The position numbers and the translations under genes are program-made. Source: Clostridium estertheticum (GTDB lineage Bacteria > Bacillota > Clostridia > Clostridiales > Clostridiaceae). Taken from it: 64,000 bases of DNA. Positions 8,055 to 16,740 of this stretch are shown here, piece after piece. The notes under the pieces are model-generated. The model had not been told where the DNA came from, did not search any database, and saw nothing but the letters and a program-made list of their open reading frames with translations. The stretch covers positions 1,798,001-1,862,000 of the forward strand of contig NZ_CP086239.1 in the NCBI RefSeq assembly GCF_026650985.1, written 5' to 3'. Position 1 is the first letter of the stretch. Every line of letters begins with the position of its first letter.

Positions 8055-8483
8055 ATGAATAACGACATTTTAAATCTTGAGCAAGCTGTTGAGTTTTTGA
8101 GAGTCAGCGAAAAAACTCTTATTAAATTATTACGCGAAGAAAATATTCCCGCCAGGAAAATAGGTAGAGAGTGGAGATTCAGCAAAGAAGCTCTCATTAA
8201 TTGGATTGCATCTGGAAAATCTTTTGACTATATCAACCAAACTGAGCTGTATAAAATTTCTAAAGATATGCCAGGCAATTGCACTGATCTGTTTAATAAT
8301 ATTATTGAAGATTTGTCCAAAATAAAGGAAAACGGCAACAATATTAAGTATGTTCTTGAAGACCTTGACAGAGATATTGTAATTCCTGAAAACGCTACTT
8401 TACGTGTCAGCTATAAGCAGCAACGAGATGTTGAAAAACTAGAGTTTAAAATCTTTTGGGATTTGCGTGAGAATTTAAAATAA
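8055..8483 (+). CDS. Excisionase-type helix-turn-helix regulator
   Basis: 142 residues. The first about 55 match the HTH_17/excisionase (MerR-like) fold: ILNLEQAVEFLRVSEKTLIKLL, IPARKIGREWRFSKEALINWI. The remaining about 85 residues are a small alpha/beta domain I do not recognise. Such proteins in Firmicutes often sit beside an exporter and control it; here an MFS gene starts 48 bp downstream on the same strand. AAGGAG lies 14 nt before ATG 8055, longer than usual, and no other in-frame ATG or GTG fits better (TTG 8025 would put the ribosome site inside the gene). Confidence 0.8.
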   Translation: MNNDILNLEQAVEFLRVSEKTLIKLLREENIPARKIGREWRFSKEALINWIASGKSFDYINQTELYKISKDMPGNCTDLFNNIIEDLSKIKENGNNIKYVLEDLDRDIVIPENATLRVSYKQQRDVEKLEFKIFWDLRENLK

Positions 8484-8828
8484 GAAATAAATTAGAAGGC
8501 ATCGCCTTCACATTAAACGAGGAGAAATGTAATGAAGAAATTATCTAGTGGGCTACGTATGATTCTCATAATTGGATGCTGTGGTGCCTTGGCAATCTTT
8601 AGTTCTACAATATCCAAATCACCTATTCTACCTATATTCGCCAAAAGTTTAGGATCAAGTGGATCTGGGATTGGCTGGATTACATCGGCATCAACCATAC
8701 CTGGAATTTTAATAAGCTATATCGCCGGTGATTTGGCTGATCGATTTGGATACAAAAAGATTCTTGTAGGATCATTACTCATTTTTGCCAGCGCACCATT
8801 TTTATATCTATTGGTGAAAAATCCTATG

Positions 8829-8836
8829 GAATTGGG
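8829..8836. repeat. Target site duplication, left copy (8 bp)
   Basis: GAATTGGG directly before the left terminal repeat; identical to 10562-10569. It belongs to the MFS codons for E-L-G. Confidence 0.9.
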
Positions 8837-8858
8837 GAGGCCACTGAAAAACTATATG

Positions 8859-8894
8859 AAAAATCGTCATCGAATTAAAGATGGCGATTTTTTT
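8859..8894 (+). terminator. Terminator hairpin inside the left IS end
   Basis: AAAAATCG-CATC and GATG-CGATTTTT pair around an 8-nt loop, followed by Ts. It would stop read-through from the interrupted MFS gene into the transposase. Confidence 0.7.
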
Positions 8895-8978
8895 ATGTAA
8901 AAGACTAAAAACAAAAAGGAATTTTAAAAGATATGTCGAATTAGTATAGTAGAATAAAATAAAAGGGGCTAAACTATT

Positions 8979-10439
8979 ATGCTAAAAGGACAATTGGAAA
9001 TAAAAATAAATACATACCATAGCTTATATTCGTTAATTATTCCGAAAGATAACATTTTAAAGCAAATTAATGACCTTGTTGACTTTTCATTTGTTTATGA
9101 CGAATTGATTATTAACTATAGTTCATCTATGGGTAGAGGTGCTATTAACCCTATAATGCTATTTAAATATTTGCTTTTGAAAGTAATATATGAATTGTCT
9201 GATGAAGATGTTGTTGAAAGAACTCTTTATGATATGTCATTTAAATATTTTCTGAATTTAGCCCCAGAAGAAACAAATTTAATAAACTCAAGTACATTAA
9301 CTAAATTTAGAAAGCTTCGCCTTAAAGACATGAATTTATTAGATTTATTAATAAACAAGACTGTAGAACTTGCTATAAAAGAGGGAGTTTTAAAAAGCAA
9401 AGCAATAATAGTTGATGCTACGCATACCAAGTCACGTTATAACCAAAAATCAGCAGGAGAAGAATTATTGAAACGTGCAAAAAATTTAAGAAAAACATTG
9501 TACGGAGTACATCCTGAGATAAAAGAAGATTTGCCGAATAAAGTTACAAATGGAGTACTTGAAGATATTCTTGAGTACTGCAAATTATTAATTGATAGCA
9601 TAAACAAGAATCCAGAAATTGTAGCAAATCCAACTGTGAAAACTAAATTAAACTACTTAACCGAAGCTTTTAATGATGACATAGAAAACCTAAAACTATC
9701 AAAAGATGAGGATGCAAAAGTGGGGCATAAGACTGAGGATAGTTCTTTTTTTGGATATAAATCACACCTTGCTATGAGTGAAGAACGTTTAATTACAGCA
9801 GCTGTTATTACAACTGGCGAAAAAAGTGATGGAAAGGAGCTCATAGCCTTAATAGAAAAAAGCCGTGAGGCTGGTATAGATGTTAATGAAGTAATTGGAG
9901 ATACAGCTTATTCTGAAAAGAAAAATCTAGAATATGCAAAAGAAAATAAAATTGCATTAATTTCAAAACTAAATCCTGTAATTTCACAAGGAATGCGAAA
10001 AAAAGAAGATGAATTTGAGTTTAATAAAGATGCTGGTTTATTTGTATGTCCGGCAGGTCATATGGCTATTAAAAAAGCAAAACAGGGAAAGAAGAATGTT
10101 GGTAAAAATCAAGTGTTAACTTACTATTTTAATGTAGAAAAGTGTAAAAATTGTGTTCATAAAGATGGGTGTTATAAAGAAGGCGCTAAATCTAAAACTT
10201 ATTCAGTTTCAATAAAGTCAAATACCCACAAAGATCAAATAGAGTTCGAAAAAAGTGAATATTTTAAAAAACGTGCTAGGGAGCGTTATATGATAGAGGC
10301 TAAAAATAGTGAACTTAAGCACCAACATGGCTATGATGTAGCAATATCGTCAGGCTTAATTAGCATGCAAATGCAAGGTGCATTATCAATCTTCACTGTG
10401 AATCTAAAGAGAATAATTAAGTTGAAAAGCATGAAATAG
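8979..10439 (+). CDS. IS1182-family transposase
   Basis: 486 residues with no interruption. The N-terminal part (residues about 20-110) is the DUF772-type domain of this family, with SMGRGAINPIMLFKYLLLK and STLTKFRKLR. The DDE catalytic core shows a first Asp in IIVDATHT (about 148), a second in EVIGDTAYSEKKN (about 308) and a Glu in RYMIEAKNSELKH (about 445). A zinc-ribbon-like Cys set (CPAGH, CKNCVHKDGC) lies between the last two. AAAAGGGG precedes the ATG. The gene occupies most of the element and should be functional. Confidence 0.93.
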   Translation: MLKGQLEIKINTYHSLYSLIIPKDNILKQINDLVDFSFVYDELIINYSSSMGRGAINPIMLFKYLLLKVIYELSDEDVVERTLYDMSFKYFLNLAPEETNLINSSTLTKFRKLRLKDMNLLDLLINKTVELAIKEGVLKSKAIIVDATHTKSRYNQKSAGEELLKRAKNLRKTLYGVHPEIKEDLPNKVTNGVLEDILEYCKLLIDSINKNPEIVANPTVKTKLNYLTEAFNDDIENLKLSKDEDAKVGHKTEDSSFFGYKSHLAMSEERLITAAVITTGEKSDGKELIALIEKSREAGIDVNEVIGDTAYSEKKNLEYAKENKIALISKLNPVISQGMRKKEDEFEFNKDAGLFVCPAGHMAIKKAKQGKKNVGKNQVLTYYFNVEKCKNCVHKDGCYKEGAKSKTYSVSIKSNTHKDQIEFEKSEYFKKRARERYMIEAKNSELKHQHGYDVAISSGLISMQMQGALSIFTVNLKRIIKLKSMK

Positions 10440-10462
10440 GGCTTTTAAAACTTAATTATAAA

Positions 10463-10510
10463 AGAAAAAGCATGAGATATCCAAAAATATGGATTCCTCA
10501 TGCTTTTTCT
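10463..10510. terminator. Terminator hairpin inside the right IS end
   Basis: A long dyad, AGAAAAAGCATGAG with CTCATGCTTTTTCT, has a second short ATCC/GGAT stem inside. It ends the transposase transcript and also blocks entry from the right. Confidence 0.7.
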
Positions 10511-10561
10511 ATTCAAATTTGAAAACTCTACTGAAAAAAGAGTGCTTTTTTCAGTGGCCTC

Positions 10562-10569
10562 GAATTGGG
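10562..10569. repeat. Target site duplication, right copy (8 bp)
   Basis: GAATTGGG directly after the right terminal repeat; identical to 8829-8836. The MFS reading frame continues from here. Confidence 0.9.
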
Positions 10570-11653
10570 TGCGGTTCGTTTTTATCACGGTTTTGCTACG
10601 GCTGCATTCGGACCCGTTGCCATGGCTACCATTGCCGCCTTTAGCAGTAAGAATACCGGACAAAATCTATCTCTTTATTCCTCTGCTACCTTGATTGGAC
10701 GTGCCTTGGCTCCAACCGTAGGTGGTATAATGTATGAAATTGGTGGATATACCAGTGTTTATATAATTGCAGGTATTGCAGGTATTTTAGCTTTATTTGC
10801 TGCGATTTGGTTTTTTCGTAAACCAGGTGAGGTAGAAGATAAAGAGATTACTCAATCAAAAAGAGATGAAGCTAATGAGCTTACATTCTTCAAAAAGTTG
10901 CGAGCAGTATTGACATATCGTCCGTTATTACTAGTTGGAATACTTGATGCTTGTGCATACTTCGCCTATGGCGCATTTGAAATGACATTTCCACTTTATG
11001 CAAAACAGCTTGGTATGTCCACTGGTGAAATTGGTATTCTTTTAGGCGTACAACTGGTTGGAATGGTACTATTTAAACCATTATTTGGCCGGGCGTCAGA
11101 TCGACTTGGTCGTCTGCCAATGGCGATTATCGGTTTGTTGACATGTGCCTTGTCCTTCTTATTTCTATCCATTTTAAAGTCGACATTAGCCATTATTCCT
11201 TTAATAGTAGTATATGGGCTGGGTTTTGCACTTGTAACTGCAAGCACCAGTGCATTGGCAGCTGATGTTGCACGTAGGGGGCAACTTGGTGCATCGCTCG
11301 GTATACTGAGTACCATTATGGATATTGGTCAGACCCTTGGCCCTCCAGCTATTGGTGCAATTAGTGATACATACAGCTACTCTACTGGGATAATAGTACT
11401 TGGAATAGTCTTGCTGCTTGCAGCCATAGGGTGCATCATCGCACTGCTGAAACAACATCCACCAACTCAACTAGTTTAATCCCAAAATTTCCGCTGAATA
11501 TTTTAAGTCTATGTAACAATACGTATTTGCTTTAGCTAATGTTAGTAAAAAATTCTTTTACACATTATATTATAATAACCCTGTATGATTCTATTTTGCA
11601 ATGTACTCGGATTTTTAGAAACATACAACATAATAATAGCTTGTAGTAAATCG

Positions 11654-11684
11654 AAAAAAACATCTGAATTCCAGATGTTTTTTT
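11654..11684. terminator. Bidirectional terminator
   Basis: AAAAAAACATCTG, a 5-nt loop, CAGATGTTTTTTT: a perfect 13-bp stem whose arms supply A/T runs for both strands. It lies between the convergent MFS remnant and PAP2 gene. Confidence 0.85.
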
Positions 11685-11688
11685 AATA

Positions 11689-12276
11689 TTAATCTTCGTT
11701 GTATAATGATTTAAGCCCTAATTTTATTGCTATTTTTTTTTCAACTATTTCATATAGATTTTCGACTTTACTTCTTAATTTCAAGTTATAAATATAACTT
11801 GTTGCAAAAACAATTATATATGCTCCTATAATATCCATAGGATAGTGGTGTCCAACATACACCCTTGAAAAGCTTACGATTATTGATAATATTGTCATTA
11901 TAATTCCAAGTATTCTATTATATTTTCCTAAACCTAAAGCTATACTCATTGTTCCTGTAGCATGATTACTTGGAAATGATGAAGCTGTATCGTGAGGCAA
12001 TAATAAATTCACCTTGTTATAAACAAAAGGTCTGTCCACATAAAAGATGCTTCTAATGCTTAAATTTAGGATTAGATTTACAGCTGTTAGAACGACTGTG
12101 CTAACAGCTATTTTTCTATATTCATATTTATTTTGTTTAATTCCTAAAATAAATACTATTACAATAACTGCCATAAATATATAAGGTACATATTGAGAAA
12201 AGAAAATCATTGTCTTATCTAAAATCATGTTTTTATTTGCTAAATTATTTATTACCCTAAAAAATTTCATATTCAT
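11689..12276 (-). CDS. PAP2-family phosphatase, probable undecaprenyl-diphosphatase
   Basis: 195 residues with about five transmembrane helices. The three PAP2 signature blocks are present: a basic/RP block (YVDRPF, about 80-85), SFPSNHAT (about 99-106) and SRVYVGHHYPMD (about 137-148), giving the catalytic histidines and the supporting aspartate. BcrC-type enzymes of this size dephosphorylate undecaprenyl pyrophosphate outside the membrane and recycle the carrier for peptidoglycan synthesis; the nearby penicillin-binding proteins support this, but a phosphatidylglycerophosphatase role is not excluded. ATG at 12276 follows GAGGGG. A terminator lies just downstream. Confidence 0.85.
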   Translation of the reverse strand: MNMKFFRVINNLANKNMILDKTMIFFSQYVPYIFMAVIVIVFILGIKQNKYEYRKIAVSTVVLTAVNLILNLSIRSIFYVDRPFVYNKVNLLLPHDTASSFPSNHATGTMSIALGLGKYNRILGIIMTILSIIVSFSRVYVGHHYPMDIIGAYIIVFATSYIYNLKLRSKVENLYEIVEKKIAIKLGLKSLYNED

Positions 12277-12506
12277 TTTAACTATCCCCTCTATAATATC
12301 TTCAAATAAAAAATAACAACATTTGCTGAATAACGAACAGCTCTCATTATATTTTACATTATAGATATTTAAGATTAAATTTACATTAAAAAGTTCTTAA
12401 ATTTGTATTAAAAAATTTTTCTATATTTTAAAACTTAAGTAAGTATCACAAAATATAATAGATGAAAACAATTGATTTTGGTATGCCAACAATTATAGAG
12501 ATTTTT

Positions 12507-14597
12507 TTAATCTTGACCTGACCTTTGAATATTTTCTATTGTTTTGTTAGACATAATAGTTTGTGGTATTGTTACTATTCCATCGGGCGGAGTGATATCT
12601 TTTATAGGAAGATTAACATTTGCTTCCTTCATTAACTTTCCCCAAATTAAAGCGGCATCATTACTGCTTAAATTGGAAAACTTTTTATAGTCATCATTTC
12701 CTATCCAAACAGCAGCCGAGTAATATGGTGTTAAACCACAAAACCATAAATCTTTTGAATCAGTAGCAGTTCCTGTTTTACCTGCAACTGGCATATCTCC
12801 ATATTTTGCACTGGTACCTGTACCACCAGGACTTATAGGCCCTTTTAACAAATCATACATTGTATAGGCACTTAGTGGATCAAGGGCTTTTCTAGTAGTA
12901 TAGTTAGTTTCTAATAACACTTTTCCAGTCTTATCTACAACTTTAGTGTATAGCCTAGGTGAGGTATATAAACCAGAGTTTCCGAAAACTCCATAGGCTG
13001 CTGCCATAAGTAATGGGGTTTCACCCCCATGAAATTGGCCAAGTGCCATAGTAGAAATATTTTCATCAGCACTAGTAATATTTAGACCAAACTTTTTAGC
13101 ATAAGCGTATCCTGTTACTACGCCTATTTGATCCTCAAGTTTAATAGCAGCTAGGTTTTGTGATGTCTTTATAGCCGAATACATTGTAATAGGGCCCTCT
13201 GGTTGATTATCATCACTCGGATTATAAGGAACCCCATTAGTTATATATTTATTAGCTATCTCAGGTGAAAGAGGTGAGTCATCTAATATCGTAGTTGCTA
13301 AAGCTTGTTTAGAGTCAATTGCAGCAGCATATACTGTTAAAGGTTTAATACTTGACCCAGTTGATCTAGGAAAGTTGATAGCATCAACTGCCCTATTATA
13401 GGACATTGCTGGTTTCTCACCTCTTCCACCTATAATTGCTTTAACTTGCCCTGTATGGTAATCAAGAATTACTGCAGAGGACTGCACTTCATTTTTACTT
13501 TCATTATAAACTTTATTAAATACTGGATCATTATCTAGTATTTTTTGAGATTTCACCTGTAGATTCTTATCCATAGTTGTATATATCTTTAACCCACCGC
13601 TCATTAATAAAGCTTTAACTTGTGAAGTACTATAATTATATTTAGCCATTAAATCAGTTTTAATTTGCTCAATAACAGGTACTGAAAAGGACTCATAAGT
13701 ATATTTTTCTAAATTTTCATTAGGCCTTATAAAGACAATTTTATTAATTTTTATACTATTAATTGCGTCATCATATTCTTTTTCAGAAATTGAATTAGTT
13801 TCATACATTCTAGATAATACCAATTTAGTTTTATTTATGTATACATCAGGATTTTTTTCAGCAGAAGTAGTAAATGGATAAAATCCAGAAGGACTCTGAG
13901 CCATACCCGCAATAAATGCACTTTCTACTAATGTTAACTTGTTTGAAGTTTTGCTAAAATATTGATATGCTGCTGCTTCAACACCATAAGCATTACCGCC
14001 TAAAAAAATGGTATTCATGTAGGCTTCTAGAATATCGTTCTTTGTCATGGATTTATCGAGCTCTATAGCGAGGTAGGCTTCTTGTATTTTTCTTGCGTAA
14101 TCAAGTCTATTATTTAACGAATCCTCTAAAAAAAGTCTATTTTTTATAAGCTGTTGAGTGATAGTGGATGCACCTTGGGTACTCTTATTACCATGAGAAA
14201 TTTTATTTTGAACATCCACAAGCAAAGCTCTAGTAATGCCTTTATAATCTACTCCTCCATGTTGACGAAATCTTGCATCCTCAATAGCTATGAAAGCTGG
14301 GCCTAGATATTGAGATGTAGAGTCTAATGATACATCTGTTCTTTTTACAACTTGCTTATTTTTATCTGTGGTAATGACATCATCCATTGAATTTCCCTTA
14401 TCATCATAAATTATAGATGTTTGGTTTAAATCTAAAATTTGATTAATATCTAAAGATGGTGATGTCTTGATAATCGCAAGAACCATACCAGCACCAGCTA
14501 CAATTCCGACAACTAAAATTGATATTATAGTTAGAATAATAGTTTTAGCAATTTTATGCGTTTTTTTAACTTTCGTGCTATCTTTTATTTGTTTCAT
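12507..14597 (-). CDS. Class A penicillin-binding protein (PBP1A type)
   Basis: 696 residues, bifunctional. A short cytoplasmic tail and one transmembrane helix (residues about 20-45) precede the GT51 transglycosylase, with the catalytic EDARFRQHGG, then STQGASTITQQL and the KIQEAYLAIELD block. The transpeptidase domain has SxxK as SSIK (in RSTGSSIKP), SxN as SQN (KTSQNLAA) and KTGT (VAGKTGTATDS). The enzyme polymerises and cross-links peptidoglycan. ATG 14597 is chosen because AAAGGAGA lies 7 nt upstream; the frame is open back to a TTG at 14624. It is divergent from a class B PBP. No extra C-terminal domain. Confidence 0.93.
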   Translation of the reverse strand: MKQIKDSTKVKKTHKIAKTIILTIISILVVGIVAGAGMVLAIIKTSPSLDINQILDLNQTSIIYDDKGNSMDDVITTDKNKQVVKRTDVSLDSTSQYLGPAFIAIEDARFRQHGGVDYKGITRALLVDVQNKISHGNKSTQGASTITQQLIKNRLFLEDSLNNRLDYARKIQEAYLAIELDKSMTKNDILEAYMNTIFLGGNAYGVEAAAYQYFSKTSNKLTLVESAFIAGMAQSPSGFYPFTTSAEKNPDVYINKTKLVLSRMYETNSISEKEYDDAINSIKINKIVFIRPNENLEKYTYESFSVPVIEQIKTDLMAKYNYSTSQVKALLMSGGLKIYTTMDKNLQVKSQKILDNDPVFNKVYNESKNEVQSSAVILDYHTGQVKAIIGGRGEKPAMSYNRAVDAINFPRSTGSSIKPLTVYAAAIDSKQALATTILDDSPLSPEIANKYITNGVPYNPSDDNQPEGPITMYSAIKTSQNLAAIKLEDQIGVVTGYAYAKKFGLNITSADENISTMALGQFHGGETPLLMAAAYGVFGNSGLYTSPRLYTKVVDKTGKVLLETNYTTRKALDPLSAYTMYDLLKGPISPGGTGTSAKYGDMPVAGKTGTATDSKDLWFCGLTPYYSAAVWIGNDDYKKFSNLSSNDAALIWGKLMKEANVNLPIKDITPPDGIVTIPQTIMSNKTIENIQRSGQD

Positions 14598-14835
14598 ATA
14601 AGGGTCTCCTTTATATAGCAACATCTATAACCACACTTAAATTCATGGGTTTTATTGGCTAGTTTAATATTTGAGCGAAAGTGCTGTATCCTATTTCTTT
14701 ATTTATATCATCTTTCAAATATAAAAGCACACAATATGTTTCTACTATAACATATATTAATAATATCATTACTTAAAATTATAAGATTAAACAGTTTTCT
14801 GTTTCTAGCACCTTAATTGTAGTTATTTTTATGTG

Positions 14836-14855
14836 TAATGTAGTATAATGTAGTA
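14836..14855. repeat. Tandem 10-mer between divergent PBP genes
   Basis: TAATGTAGTA occurs twice head-to-tail with no gap, and a TATAAT (14844-14849) spans the junction. It lies about 60 nt before the class B PBP gene on the plus strand. It could be a tandem operator over the -10 box or chance in AT-rich DNA. Confidence 0.35.
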
Positions 14856-14914
14856 TATATTAATGAAAAATGATTTAATATACACATTTTTAAACTAAAA
14901 TATAAGGCAGGTTG

Positions 14915-16726
14915 GTGAACAAATTGAAAAAAAGAAAGCCTCGATGTAAAAGGATTTTTAGTGTAGGTATAGTATTTTCTTTATTATTTAGTGCTTTAGT
15001 GGGCAGATTATTTTATGTAATGAGCATTCATGGTTCTAATTACAGAACGCTAGCCGTACAGCAGCAAACTAAAAGTATAACAATAGCTCCTTATAGAGGA
15101 GAAATTCTAGACAGAAATGGCCTGCAATTGGCATTAAGCATTAATGTCTACAGGGTAGATGCTGATTTAACTGTATTAAATAAGTATTTAGTTGATAATA
15201 AAATACCCGAAGGACAAGCCACTGAAAAATTGGCAAAGATTCTTAATGTTAAAAACAGCGATGTTGAAAAAATATTAAATACCCAGAATAGTGAAGGCAA
15301 ATTACTTCAATTCGTATCGCTTAAAAGACAGGTTGAGCAAGGGGTGGTAGATTCTATTAATAATTTGAAATACAAAGGAATAATAATTTCAAGTGATGTT
15401 AAAAGAATATATCCAAATGATACTTTTCTCTCTCAGGTACTAGGACATATTAATTTAAATGGTTCCGGGGTTAATGGGGTAGAGCTGAGCTATAACAATT
15501 ATTTAGCAGGTACCCCCGGCGTGAAAGTGGTTCAGCTGGACAGATATAGTAACGAATTGCCTTATACCGAAGCTGTGACGGTTAATCCCATAAACGGAAA
15601 AAATTTGACATTAACTATAGATGAACAAATTCAAGAGTTAGCTGAAAGAGTGGCTAAGGAAACTTTAGAAGAAAATGGTGCGAAATCTGTAAGTATAACA
15701 ATTATGAATCCCAATAATGGTGAGGTTTTAGCAATGGCAAATTCGCCTGGTTATAATTTAAATGAGCCTTATGCAAAGGGTAATACAAGTAGTCAATCAG
15801 AGGCTACATGGAGGAATACAGCTGTAAGCGATGTATTTGAGCCAGGATCAATCTTCAAGGTTATAATGGCTGCTGCTGCACTCCAATATAATTCTGTGAC
15901 TGATAAATATCTTTTTACAAACAATGGTAGTATTAAGATTGGCAATAAAACATTGTACAACGATAATAAAGAAAAGTATGGTGTTGAAACTTTTTCAGAT
16001 ATATTAAAAAACTCCGACAATGTTGGGTTTATAAATCTTGGACAAATGATTGGAAAAGAGAATCTTTATAAGTTTGCAAAAGACGCTGGAATTGGTAAAA
16101 AAACTAATATAGACTTGCCTGGAGAAGGCACTGGGTTAATAAAAGATTTAAAAAGTATTACACCACTTGATCTTGCTACGATGTCATATGGACAAGGTGT
16201 TGCAGTTACACAAATACAGTATATGGCAGCATTTAATGCAGTTGCTAATGGAGGTACATTGATAACGCCACATGTTATGAAAGAAATATCTCATAATATA
16301 AACGGTAAAACAGTTGTGGACAATCAATATAGTAATCTTAACAAAAGAACTATAATGAGCAGTGGTAAAGCAGCTTTATTAAGAACATATTTGGAAACGG
16401 TCGTTAAAAAAGGAACTGCTGCTGGAACCTATATGGCTGGTTATAATATAGGTGGGAAGACAGGAACTGCTAATAAAGTTGATAGCGTCAGCGGTGGCTA
16501 TATCTCCGGTAAATACATATCATCATTTGCTGGCATGGCTCCTGCAAGTAATCCAAAAGTAAGCTTAATAGTTACTATTGAGGAACCAAACTCAGACAAC
16601 TATTATGCAGCCCAGACAGCAGTACCAGCTTCAAAAAAGATATTTTCTGAGCTGTTTACAATAATGGGTATATCTCCAGATAATGTTAATGGCGCAGTTA
16701 ACAAAAATGCTACTAATAAAAAATAA
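14915..16726 (+). CDS. Class B penicillin-binding protein (FtsI/SpoVD type, no PASTA)
   Basis: 603 residues. One N-terminal transmembrane helix (residues about 15-35), a dimerisation region with APYRGEILDRNG (about 57-68), then the transpeptidase: SxxK as SIFK in PGSIFKV, SxN as SDN in KNSDNVGF, and KTGT in IGGKTGTANK. It resembles SpoVD/FtsI, cross-linking enzymes of septal or spore-cortex peptidoglycan, but ends without a PASTA domain. The start is uncertain: GTG 14915 sits 7 nt after AAGG; TTG 14912 or 14924 are alternatives. Divergent from the class A PBP gene, not in an mra/mur cluster, so a sporulation or accessory role is more likely than main division PBP (inference). Confidence 0.9.
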   Translation: MNKLKKRKPRCKRIFSVGIVFSLLFSALVGRLFYVMSIHGSNYRTLAVQQQTKSITIAPYRGEILDRNGLQLALSINVYRVDADLTVLNKYLVDNKIPEGQATEKLAKILNVKNSDVEKILNTQNSEGKLLQFVSLKRQVEQGVVDSINNLKYKGIIISSDVKRIYPNDTFLSQVLGHINLNGSGVNGVELSYNNYLAGTPGVKVVQLDRYSNELPYTEAVTVNPINGKNLTLTIDEQIQELAERVAKETLEENGAKSVSITIMNPNNGEVLAMANSPGYNLNEPYAKGNTSSQSEATWRNTAVSDVFEPGSIFKVIMAAAALQYNSVTDKYLFTNNGSIKIGNKTLYNDNKEKYGVETFSDILKNSDNVGFINLGQMIGKENLYKFAKDAGIGKKTNIDLPGEGTGLIKDLKSITPLDLATMSYGQGVAVTQIQYMAAFNAVANGGTLITPHVMKEISHNINGKTVVDNQYSNLNKRTIMSSGKAALLRTYLETVVKKGTAAGTYMAGYNIGGKTGTANKVDSVSGGYISGKYISSFAGMAPASNPKVSLIVTIEEPNSDNYYAAQTAVPASKKIFSELFTIMGISPDNVNGAVNKNATNKK

Positions 16727-16740
16727 AATTACATTATTTT

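Larger units (their letters stand above)
8837..10561 (+). mobile_element. IS1182-family insertion sequence, intact (1725 bp)
   Basis: Bounded by a perfect 15-bp terminal inverted repeat (GAGGCCACTGAAAAA at 8837-8851 and its complement at 10547-10561) and flanked by the direct repeat GAATTGGG. It holds one full-length transposase gene. Hairpins just inside each end (8859-8894 and 10463-10510) should shield it from outside transcription. The perfect repeats and open transposase suggest a recent insertion. Confidence 0.93.
8532..11479 (+). pseudogene. MFS exporter gene interrupted by IS1182-family element
   Basis: The 5' part (8532-8836) encodes the first transmembrane helices and the MFS motif A (GDLADRFGYKK); the 3' part (10570-11479) encodes the remaining helices, including RFYHGFATAAFGP and a second motif-A-like GRASDRLGRLP. 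Removing the element and one copy of the 8-bp duplication joins them in frame into 404 codons, a normal 12-helix drug-type exporter (…PMELG + AVRFYHG…). As it stands the first half runs into the element and stops at 8900. The 3' part has possible internal starts but no clear ribosome site, so function is probably lost. GAGGAG precedes ATG 8532. Confidence 0.9.

Noticed and set aside
8532-8900. Short independent MFS-like gene of 122 codons
   Set aside because: The last codons run into the IS end; it is the truncated 5' half of the interrupted gene.
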